A stretch of DNA of 64,000 nt from Actinostola sp. cb2023 (taxonomy: Eukaryota; Cnidaria; Anthozoa; Actiniaria; Actinostolidae): contig JAUJYZ010000131.1 of assembly GCA_033675265.1 (NCBI GenBank), positions 356,291 through 420,290 on the forward strand. Direction: 5' to 3'. Below, in pieces: positions 53,932-64,000 of this stretch (its first letter is position 1; each line of letters opens with the position of its first letter). The notes beneath the pieces are model-generated. The model was not told where the DNA came from. It made no database searches and was given only the letters and a program-made list of their open reading frames with translations. The translations under genes were made by a program, and so were the position numbers.

Positions 53932-55279
53932 TCAATGAAGTAATTAGTATTCATTTAGTGTCGCTGTTGACATACAGATTCTAAATGATGATTTGCGGAC
54001 GAACTCTCAAATGTTTAATAATGGTATATTTACTGAATAAATCCATCTAGGCATTACATATATTTCTTTTGATTGGATTGTAATATGTTGTACATAGAGA
54101 GAGCTTGAAACCCTTGTTTTCCCGGCAAAATCGCGATCAAACACTTCTGTCACACAATCTGCTGAAATTGACTGACTGAGTGTTTATTGACTTAATTAGT
54201 ATGTGTGAAACGAAGCTATTTACCTTTTATCATGTTCTTGTAAGATTTTAAGGTCTTTTAAAGCACTAAAGAGTGGCTTGCGGTTAAAAAGACAGTATAC
54301 GAAGAACCAAGTCCGACTTATTGATGATAAACAAACAAAATTTGACGGGAAAAGAGCCGACTACCTTGAAGAGTCGGAGGCTGCTCACGCGAAGTCGTTG
54401 AAAATATCCGAGTAAGAGTTTTTGGAAATCAAGAAAGGAAAGAATAAACTTGTTAAAAATGGCTAAATTAAGAAAATAAACTGCCGCACTTTTAAGAACG
54501 GACCTCCATAAAATGGCTTAAATTTAGTCGACCGCCGAAGGCCGTCGACAACTGACTTTTAACTCGAAGTGAAAATAAGATGTTTTTCGAAAATTTGCCA
54601 TTATTGCATGTAACCCAGCTCTACATAGGCTAAATATCACAACCAAACTAAATGTATCATAGAAAATCATGTAATATGACTTTTTACAGAGCGCCAAAGT
54701 GACCCGAAATTTTAGCGTCTTTCAGGGCGATTTTGATGCAAAACAAGGGGGGGTGGTCAACTTTCGAGCAAAAGCCTGAACCAAACTTTAAATACGACCA
54801 TTCTTAATCTATTCCTATAGGTAATAAATGATAGCAATTTGAAAGGAATCGGCCGACCCCCATCTTTCAACTCTGCCCGGTTTTCTCAGACAATGGCTTA
54901 AATTTAGTCGACCGCCGAAGGCCGTCGACAACTGACTTTTAACTCGAAGTGAAAATAAGATGTTTTTCGAAAATTTGCCATTATTGCATGTAACCCAGCT
55001 CTACATAGGCTAAATATCACAACCAAACTAAATGTATCATAGAAAATCATGTAATATGAGTTTTACAGAGCGCCAAAGTGACCCGAAATTTTAGCGTCTT
55101 TCAGGGCGATTTTGATGCAAAACAAGGGGGGGGTGGTCAACTTTCGAGCAAAAGCCTGAACCAAACTTTAAATACGACCATTCTTAATCTATTCCTATAG
55201 GTAATAAATGATAGCAATTTGAAAGGAATCGGCCGACCCCCATCTTTCAACTCTGCCCGGTTTTCTCAGACAATGACAC
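53932..55279. repeat. inverted partial copy of the 50.3-51.3-kb block with 380-bp tandem duplication
   Basis: 53932-54895 is the reverse complement of about 50262-51235, giving ~0.96-kb arms of a large imperfect palindrome separated by 2.7 kb. The last 380 bp (from TTAA at 54518) is then repeated in tandem (from TTAA at 54898) and ends GACAATGACAC|TTAA at 55280, exactly where copy 3 begins. There is no coding sequence. Confidence 0.85.
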
Positions 55280-56873
55280 TTAAGTGTCATTGTCAGAGAA
55301 AACAGGGCGGGGCCAAAAGATGGGGGTCAGCCGATTCTCTCTATCTTTTGTCCACTAAAAGACTATCCCATATGATGATGAACTGTGGTATTTAAAGTTT
55401 GGTCGGCCTTTATTATTTTGAGATTGACCACCCCCCTCCGTTTTTGACTTCTTGCACGGTCTATGATGCCTAAATCTTAACGTAAACTTGGCGATCCAAA
55501 AAGTGAACATTACCTTAGCCACTGCCGAATTTTATGTTTCGACAGGTAAACTTAGCCTATAAAGAAGCTGTTTTAAAGATTACAGTCCAATCCGACGAGT
55601 TATACAAAATTGACACGGTTTTGAAATTTGCATATCAAACTCATTCGATTGAAGATCGTAAAATGGGTCATCTTTGAAAATCATTTTCTCGAAAGTGCGG
55701 CAGTTATTTTCAAAATAAATTACAGTCTGCAAAAGTACTATGCCTGAAAATTACGGAAAAGCAAAGTTACAATTGGGATCTCAAATTCCTTGGATGTGAG
55801 TCGCCTCCAAAGTTGACACAAATCACGCCCGAAATGTGTTTGTTCGAGCGAAATATTTACTTCCGGTCGATACGGCATGGCGTGACTCTCTCTATTTTCG
55901 ACAAAACGTCGCTGTTAATGTCATTACTGCACCTTTTCAGCGATAGTTAAACTCAAATTGAAGGATTTTAGATAGATTTGACGAAGTTTACACTATAATG
56001 AAGTCCATATAAATATTTTATTCCATTCCTGACAACCTTTATTTCATTTGTTTTGGTTGTGCTACATCGCTACATGCAGATGTTTACGAGAAAAAAATAT
56101 TACTTTACTGATCGGTCTTGAGGACAGTAATAGGCAAGAATACATAGCAGAATAAAAGGTATGTTGACTAAATTTGCCATAAAATAGTATACCTTTCTAC
56201 GGGTACAAATTGTTTCTTGTCTAACTGTGATCTGTAAAAGTAGGGTCTAGTTTGTAATTAGCATTTGGTAATGCATTATAAAAAGCGTGACGATACTATT
56301 TTACGATGTTCACAGGCCCGTAGGCTAGGGGGAGTGCGGGGCACACAATATATGAGAGGAATTCTCGAAGTCTTACAATAACATGAATTCTTGACCCGAG
56401 TTTATTTGATTACAGAGTGTGCAACTATCCCGAGTTTGTACATGTCGGGATTATACCGATTTTGATTGAAAATCCCATACTCAGTCATTTTACTTGTGAT
56501 ACTGAAAGATAAGTGGCATTATTATATGGACAGGTAACTTTTCAAGCTAGTTGGTCCATGTTTTCCTTCCGTAATGTACATAATAAAAATGTATTAACCT
56601 CGTTTGCTCGTCAGTTTCATAATATTGATCCTCGTTTTTCTGCGCGCTTTGCGCTTGGGCCATCAGTCGCTGAAAAAGGTACGGACCTTGCTATCGGATG
56701 CTAAGAGGTATTATGGAAAACAAGCCTAACATCAAGATCAAGTTACCTATCCTTTTTGACAGAAATATTCGCGTCTGAGAGTGTCCGGAGAGTCCCGCAA
56801 AATTCAACTCCACCATCGTCGTGAAGAGTATGCCCCACTCAAATCAGTAACACGATATATAAAAATGCACCCA

Positions 56874-56875
<2 letters not shown>

Positions 56876-56907
<32 letters not shown>
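56876..56907. repeat. C32 homopolymer (G-run downstream of copy-3 stop)
   Basis: About 32 consecutive C on the plus strand, hence G on the coding strand, start 52 bp beyond the stop codon of the copy-3 gene. This mirrors the C7-G22 tract after copy 2. Confidence 0.95.
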
Positions 56908-56908
<1 letters not shown>

Positions 56909-56958
56909 TTCCCCGTTGCAGCCTACGGCCCTGCTGTTCCAATATAAAACGTTCGTAT

Positions 56959-59900
56959 TTATGATTGCTTGCAAGAGCATGCAAGTAAAAACTCTTCGAG
57001 TGGTTTTATGTATGTTAATTTTCTTTTGACAGTTCCTTGAACTTCAATCTCCAGACTTTCACAGATAGTTCTAAGTTCTGCTATTTTTAGGCGGCTGAGT
57101 TTCCCATCACAAGATAGTTGACAGATGTTCCTTTCTCCGACTATGACAGGGTGACTAGGGACATCCATGTCTTGTATCACGGCATTTCTCAAGGCGTCAA
57201 AAGATTCTCGGGCTTGTATTGCTACGACATCTTCCTCTGATAAGTCTTCTTGTCTTTCATCTACGTTCATTATTTGCTGTTGTTTTTGTTTGGCTGACAT
57301 TCGCGAGAAAAAGCTTTTAATTTGTTCAGCTGTCCTCCACTCTTCTGGCTTGAACAGTGATGTTCCATGCTCATCTTTCGCTCTTTTCGTTTCTCTCGAT
57401 ACCTGTGCTGGATCTGCCTTTAGCCCACTTGCAGCCCCAGCGTCAAATTGCTCTGTAAGAAATAGTTTGGCCTTTTCTCCCATTCTTGTCCAAGTTCTGC
57501 TGGTCTTTAGGGCCCATCCGATAGCTACTTGGCTTCCAGAGGCCCTGCACGAATCCGGTGACTGATGCTGTTGTTCGAGGCTCGATTCTTCTATGTGTTC
57601 TGATGGTCTGGCTATGGTAGTATGTTGTACACCAGTAACTTTCTCAGCCCAGGTTTTCCTTATTGAATCGTAAATAGATTCTCTCTCGGTTTTTCTCACA
57701 TGTTTACCAATGTCCATATGAGCCTCTGCTTCAGAACTTGTCTTGAAAGTGAGAACGCAATCAGTCTCGCTACATGAATAGATGTCGTTCTTTGATGATG
57801 GGTCTTGGGCGTTTCCTGCAATTGTACCCAGCTCTCGAGTACGGGGTCCAAACTGCTGTAACACTTCTAAGCCAGTTTCCTGTTGTGGCCTGACTTGAAG
57901 CTCTTCGTACTTGAAAAGACGTCCGGTCCCGATGTTATAGCTTCGCCACGCCCTAATGCCATTTTCTTCGAAAGAAAAGTTATTCAAGAGGCTTATGCCA
58001 GGTATTTTGTTATTTCTGCCATTATCTCTCGAGGGATTTACCTTAGCGATAGCAGTGCGACACCCTTTTATGCCGCCATGAGACTCAAGGGCTTGTTTCA
58101 TGTCTTGGGCTGTCTTGATGTCGTGTTTTTCGTTCACATATCTTCTCATGTGAGCTTTCATAGGTGCTATCTTGCGGTCGCAGATGTCTTTTCCAGCCTG
58201 GGGATCAGAAAAGTCATATCTCATGGGGAGGATACCGGTTCTCTTTGCAATGTAAGGCAGGCTGAGCAGAAGAGCACCATTGTGGTAACAGCCTGCGTTG
58301 TCTGAACGAACGTATGCTTTCTTGATTGAAGGATAATCTTCTTTGACAGCATGAAAAAGATTTTCAACGATTGACGTAACAGCAAAAGAATCTTGTACAC
58401 AAGAATCAAACAAGTGTACATAACACTCAACTTGAATCACTCCGTTCTTCTTTGTGATAACAGCAGCAACGTGCCAACTTCTTCCTCTTTTCCCAAAGAA
58501 ATCACTCATGCGCTCTCGATAATATTGGGGTAGGTACTTCATAGCCCAATCCATTATTATGAGACACGCATCATCTTCGAGGTTACAGAGAGCTTGTTGT
58601 TTAGCTTCATCTTGGTTAATGAGACGCAGTAAATGTGATTTCCAGGCATTGATAGAACGAACATATTCTGCAACTTCAAACATTAATCTTGCTCGCTGCT
58701 CCTCAGTGACATCTAAAGACTCAACTTTTTGAGTGATGTCTTGAAGGACACTTCGTAAGGATTTACATCTTTCGCACAAGACATCATGGCTGTGTTGACA
58801 TTCACTATTGAAAGCGGGATCGTTTAGATCACTAAGAGCGTAGACTATGCAGTGGTCTTTGCAATGTTCGCTAATCCCCACATGTGCTTTAAAACCGGAC
58901 TTTAGATACCGTTTCCCTTTTACGCAGAGCACACTTCTACCATTCGCCACAACGATCGATCACTAGCTGGGTTGAACTCTTGCTGCGTGCATAAGTTCTT
59001 ATATTGAGTAATAATTCTGGAAGGTATCAATGTCCTGAATACTGCTGGGATAATGATCTTTTCTCCAGAATCAAGTTTCATGGTTTTCGTTCCAAAGGCT
59101 ACATCTTGGGTGAATTCAGGGCGTGATATGTAATCTATAAAGTGATCTATCTTTGCTTGATCAATTCTTTGACGAAACTGAGGCTGGACGGGCACTGGCT
59201 GACCTTTACCTGTTTGGGTGCCATGTAAACGGGCTTGGTCAATGCGCCATTTGGAGAGACCAGGTATCAGTTCCTGCAACTCAGATCTGCTGAAATCGTT
59301 TGCAAAAAGAGATAATATCTGTCGTTTAGTCTGCCAAGATTCTGCTTGATAATATGATTTTATGAGAACTTCCACCAGACCTTCAGTGCCATCAAAGCGA
59401 GGCCTATTGGAGCCGCTCGTCTCGATTCCAGGTAGCTGGTCATGTTTTATAGAATCCCACATCTCTTCTTCTTGGCCTGGACTAATAACGGACAATGCAG
59501 TTGTCACAATTTCCTTTGCTTTTCTTGAATAGTACTTTTGTTGGGTGACTGATATATCGTCCCATGAGGTATTTAGGGTTGATAGTACAGGACTGATGCG
59601 GCCACTACTCAACTTGTCAATAGTTTCGTTTAAAAGCTCTCTTTTCTGCTGCTGGAGTTCAATTTCATCAACCCAGATACTTACTTCCTTTTCAGGTATG
59701 CTACTTTGGGATGACTGTGAATATGTTGTTGTTGTCTGAGCATCATCGGATTGAAGAGGGCTGTCTGACGAAGTTCCTGGTTGACACAGATCATCAGGAA
59801 AAGGTGCTACAGATGGCAGTGATGCTTCCAGCTCCACGTGCTGGGGGACGTCTGTAAATAGAAAGACAACAACAATAAATGAAATGGCTCATGTACATGC

Positions 59901-61593
59901 AAAGTACAAAAATACATATACTTACATTGGCAGTGTTATTGTCAGGTTCATGTGCTCTTCTTTTATAGTGGGTATGTCGACATGTCTCACACAAAGCTGT
60001 GCCAACGAAATAATATCGGATACAAATGCATGTTTAATATAATTTTAATAAGACATTTATAAACATTTCAACTATGCAATTTGATTTGCTAAACAATAAT
60101 GTTGAAGTTGCACATGTTATGGTATTGGGCGTCAAACCACAGGCAGCCCAACCATTGCTTCTGAGGCTACTTTAAAATTATAAAAAATAATAATATATTT
60201 ATATGCACGCGTCGTTTTATGGGTTTCCTCACAGGCAGCCCAACCATTGCTTTTGAGGCTAATAAAAATATATTTGCGTCTTTTTTATGGGTTTCCTGTG
60301 GTAGAGCGCGCGCGCGATACGTATTATATTGGGTTCCCTGTGCATAGAAATGTATAATGTTGGGATCCCTGTGTGCGTCCTGCGGGACGCGCCCGCAGCA
60401 ATAGTGAAATATACACATGTACTGCGGGACGCGCGGGATGCGCACAGGGATCCCAACATCATACATTTGTATGCACAGGGAACCCAATATAATACGTATC
60501 GTGCGCGCGCTCAACCACAGGAAACCCATAAAAAAAGACGCGCGTATACAAATATATTATTAGTAGCCTCAGAAACAATGGTTGTGCTGCCTGTGGTTTC
60601 CTGTGTTAGAACGCACGCGCAATACGTATTATGTTGGGCTCCCTGTGCTTAGTTCCTTCTTGACGCACACAGGGAGCCCAACAGAATACGTTACTAAGCA
60701 CAGTGAGCCCAACATAATACGTTACTAAACACATATCAGTATCATATCAGTACCACAGGAAACCCATCAAAAAAGACGCGCGCATACAAATATCCTTTTT
60801 TCAAGAGTAATGGGCTCCTGCGTTTTATTTATTATAAGTAGCCTCAGAAACAATGGTTGGGCTGCCTGTGATCAAACACTGTAAATCTCTCCCTTATAAC
60901 CCCCAAAAATCAAGTGCGATGGACTGTGCAATGGAATGTTTTTCTACATAAATTTATATGACTACGGTACCCAACAATTCAAACTGCCCATTCGTAAAGA
61001 AAATGACAAGATTGCGTAAATATCACGCGCGGCTATTTTGGGCATCATCACGAATCACGCGTCTAATTTATTTTCACGCGTCACGCAAAAAAACCTTTGC
61101 CACCCTGTTCTTAGGGTTCCTTGCTCTTCTTACATTTGCCTTTCATAGATATTTATGAATTCATTATAAATAATCTTACCGGAACCAATCGGCACAACAG
61201 CGTTCAACAGCTGATGGATTTCTAAGGACATCGATGCATTGACTCGACGAGGAAGTTGTATCTGTTTTCTCGGACCTTCGTGAATAGGATAAGTACAAAC
61301 ACGACTTTTACGACCTTGCCAATCAGTAGTGAGGTTTTCCGATGTTTTGGGCAGATTGTCATTGCTTCTGCTTGTTCAGTTGTCAAATCAAACAATCCTG
61401 CACGATTCAAGATTAGATCCTTTTCGGAGAGTACTGTCTTTCCCCGTCCGCGTTTTCCAGTCACTTGTAGACTTACAAGACGAGGCGTCATGTCCTGAGT
61501 ACATGCAGATAACGGGACTAGCGTAGTAGCTAAACCAATGAGACCACATGGAGAATTCTCCGATACAAACGAGCAACTTACTTCTACAGCCAT
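56959..61593 (-). pseudogene. D-D-D transposase-like gene, copy 3
   Basis: Exon 1 (61593-61180) starts MAVEVSCSFVSENS and has MTICPKHRK, with a frameshift at the T-run 61335-61338. Exon 2 (59996-59926) encodes ALCETCRHTHYKRR. Exon 3 (about 59840-58925) has an acidic Ser-rich start and FTQDVAFGTKTMKLDSGEKI. The last exon is a 663-codon frame (58950-56959): a Cys/His cluster (residues 30-62), IIMDWAMKY (Asp134), YVRSDNAGCYHN (Asp217), AGKDICDRKIAPMKAHMRR (Asp255/258), a C2H2 finger (Cys393, Cys398, His411, His417), and a helical tail ending CSCKQS. A deletion at 58925-58950 removes about 45 residues and the intron present in copy 2, and shifts the frame. Confidence 0.8.
60138..60870. mobile_element. 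nested foldback elements in intron 1 of copy 3
   Basis: The ends CACAGGCAGCCCAACCATTG (60138) and the mirror ending at 60870 are flanked by near-identical GTCAAAC/ATCAAAC. Inside are further inverted words: GGGTTTCCTGTGG, GGGTTCCCTGTGCAT, GGGATCCCTGTG and CGCGCGC runs. Several occur more than once in both orientations, giving stems within stems. It lies wholly between exons 1 and 2. Confidence 0.8.
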
Positions 61594-62721
61594 TGTCGAA
61601 TATAAATGCGCATTGCACAATCAAACTATGCTTATTACTGACATGAGTCAAATTGACAGCTCATTCAGTCTTGCGTAATCACAACTCATTCAATTGTTTA
61701 TTAAATAGCAAAATTTACGCTTATTACCAACATAAGAAATAATAATAGCCTTACGTTAAAGGTAACAGCGATATTCAATTGAAAACAAAAATAAAAACAA
61801 TGATCCTTTTTCAGTTTGACCTTGTTGTGTGACACTGTCCGTGACAAGACAAAATTTGTATACGTAGAAAGGTATACTATTTTATGGCAAATTTAGTCAA
61901 CATACCTTTTATTCTGCTATGTATTCTTGCCTATTACTGTCTTTAAGACCGATCAGTAAAGTAATATTTTTCTCGTAAACATCTGCATGTAGCGATGTAG
62001 CACAACCAAAACAAATGAAATAAAGGTTGTCAGGAATGGAATAAAATATTTATATGGACTTCATTATAGTGTAAACTTCGTCAAATCATTCTAAAATCCT
62101 TCAATTTGAGTTTAACTATCACTGAAAAGGTGCAGTAATGACATTAACAGCGACGTTTTGTCGAAAATAGAGAGAGTCACGCCATGCCGTGTCGACCGGA
62201 AGTAAATATTTCGCTCGAACAAACACATTTCGGGCATGATTTGTGTCAACTTTGGAGGCGACTCACATCCAAGGAATTTGAGATCCCAATTGTAACTTTG
62301 CTTTTCCGTAATTTTCAGGCATAGTACTTTTGCAGACTGTAATTTATTTTGAAAATAACTGCCGCACTTTCGAGAAAATGATTTTCAAAGATGACCCATT
62401 TTACGATCTTCAATCGAATGAGTTTGATATGCAAATTTCAAAACCGTGTCAATTTTGTATAACTCGTCGGATTGGACTGTAATCTTTAAAACAGCTTCTT
62501 TATAGGCTAAGTTTACCTGTCGAAACATAAAATTCGGCAGTGGCTAAGGTAATGTTCACTTTTTGGATCGCCAAGTTTACGTTAAGATTTAGGCATCATA
62601 GACCGTGCAAGAAGTCAAAAACGGAGGGGGGTGGTCAATCTCAAAAAAATAAAGGCCGACCAAACTTTAAATACCACAGTTCATCATCATATGGGATAGT
62701 CTTTTAGTGGACAAAAGATAG

Positions 62722-64000
62722 TTCATCATGTGCCTAATTGTACATTTTCACATTTACAGCATAAGTGTTTATCAAGAAAAACTAGGAGGTGTCGTAGCTT
62801 TCGCCGGTGAAATGACAAATATTTAGCTGTGAATGAGTGTTTGAACGAGAATCCATTTCTCACCTTAAAAACGACCTAAGCTTTCCTGTGTTTATACACA
62901 TAACAATAAGTACTGAATACTAGCCGCATTGTAGAAACTCCTTTTTACTGATGGAATAACCTTTGAATTTTCCTTGAACAATCGAGGAAACATTCCTGTA
63001 TTCGCATTGTAGTTGAATAAAGCCACTCAGGAACCAATAAAATGTCAATATTTCGCTGTCAATCATAGCCTGGGCAGCAAGTCGCGCGCGGGCGGTATAC
63101 TGCAAAAGAGGTAATTTGAACGTCAAAACAAAAATGGTGGAAAGGTCTACAAAAAACATTGTGACTTGAAAATCGTGTTTGATACAGGACTGTATCCTCT
63201 CGGTGTCTTTCTCTGTGTCTTTGACTTTTCGTTCTTGAAATTTTCAGCAGCCAAAAAATGTTGGGAGTGATTTGTCCCTTGGTAAGCGATGATAACTTAT
63301 ATTTTTGGTTTTTCTAGAAGATCAAATGTTGTGATACATTTGCAGGCACCGATCAAAAACACCATTTTGACCAAAAGGCGTCTCAAGGCCCCGAGGGAAA
63401 CAAGCCAGCACGCTTACGCCCAGGTGTGTGGACTGTCACGAACTCCATTAAAAATCCGCTGACAGTGCCATAATCTGAGCCGGCCGTACCACAGACGAAT
63501 ATTTGAAGTTTTGAAATAAAAATTCTCAACAACTACGCATCATAGAAGAGAAAACACTTAAAAACTTGTTTTCAGACTTTGTACAATGTTAAAAAAAAGG
63601 TTGATCCTTACGGGTTCAGTTTCTCCTTTAACGGACACAATCCTGAAACGTAGGCTCATTAAATATCATTTTTACTTCCTCCATATGTTCCATGAGGTCT
63701 TGTGAGTAAAGTCAAAAAAATGGTTTGCTGCCGTTCTCCAGTTCTTCAACGCTGTGCTCTTCTCAGTTGAATTTGTATGTTCATCAAAGTTCTCTTGACC
63801 CGATAACAGGTTCTTGGTTGCAATAACTTATAGACACGAACCCCCTCTCCTTTCCTTCCCCACTCCCCCCTTCCCCCAATCCGCTCCTAACCCTCTTCTT
63901 CTCCCCCAGAGCCGGAACGCAGGCTAGAACACAGCGCGAGCTAACTAGATTTTTAATGAGTTCGAGCTAGGATCGAAGTAAAACAACAACAATACAAGTT
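62722..64000. other. non-coding stretch with a pyrimidine tract
   Basis: No coding sequence or element end is recognised. A CT-rich tract occupies about 63840-63905. Confidence 0.4.

Larger units (their letters stand above)
55284..62721. mobile_element. 7.4-kb long-TIR DNA transposon at TTAA (copy 3)
   Basis: The left end TTAA|GTGTCATTGTCAGAG starts at 55284. A left arm of about 930 bp (to about 56214) is mirrored at about 61852-62721. The right arm lacks the outermost 57 bp and its TTAA, so that end is truncated. The interior carries one minus-strand gene homologous to copy 2. The arms are unrelated in sequence to the copy-2 arms, although both elements abut TTAA. Confidence 0.85.

Overview
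This window is AT-rich, intron-containing eukaryotic DNA crowded with transposable elements (TEs). No bacterial operons, rRNA genes, true tRNA genes or CRISPR arrays were seen. The mixture of piggyBac-, Kolobok/THAP-, hAT-, Mutator-, Tx1/L1-, CR1/L2-like, DIRS-like and Penelope-like pieces, plus small P2X7 ballast-domain genes and a FEN-like/CXC protein family, suggests a non-vertebrate metazoan, most likely an anthozoan cnidarian such as a stony coral. That is inference; no search was run. Layout: 0-5 kb holds broken piggyBac and L1/Tx1-type fragments. 5.5-7.2 kb is a decayed integrase-core gene carrying a 165-bp insertion inside an exact target duplication. 8-13.1 kb on the minus strand is a run of exon-like remnants: HECT-like, OB-fold, Mutator transposase, hAT C-terminus and two P2X7-ballast genes. 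15.3-16.1 kb is a 312-bp direct duplication of a promoter and first coding segment. 18-21.6 kb (minus) is a multi-exon gene with an XPG/FEN-like nuclease core and a C-terminal CXC cysteine domain, broken by several frameshifts. 21.8-28.3 kb holds a piggyBac-type MITE, Penelope- and DIRS-like remnants, and a four-exon zinc-knuckle gene with a LINE in its last intron. 28.3-38.6 kb holds several TTAA-flanked elements, including a 3.66-kb element carrying a broken THAP domain, and a mariner-type MITE. The most interesting content is at 38.7-62.7 kb: three copies of one large gene family. The product has N-terminal Cys/His clusters, an RNase H-like D-D-D core, a C2H2 finger, a SAP-like tail and a C-terminal Cys-Ser-Cys. 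Two copies sit inside ~7.2-7.4-kb elements with ~0.9-kb terminal inverted repeats (TIRs) at TTAA sites. One of these splits a LINE whose halves resume on either side. Both copies have a long G-tract just downstream of the stop codon. Together this looks like a family of large TTAA-targeting DNA transposons that I cannot assign confidently to a described superfamily. All three copies carry at least one frame break, so none is intact here, although copy 2 has only two lesions. Eight TTAA-bounded elements occur in the window, several nested in one another. Coordinates for degenerate pieces are approximate.
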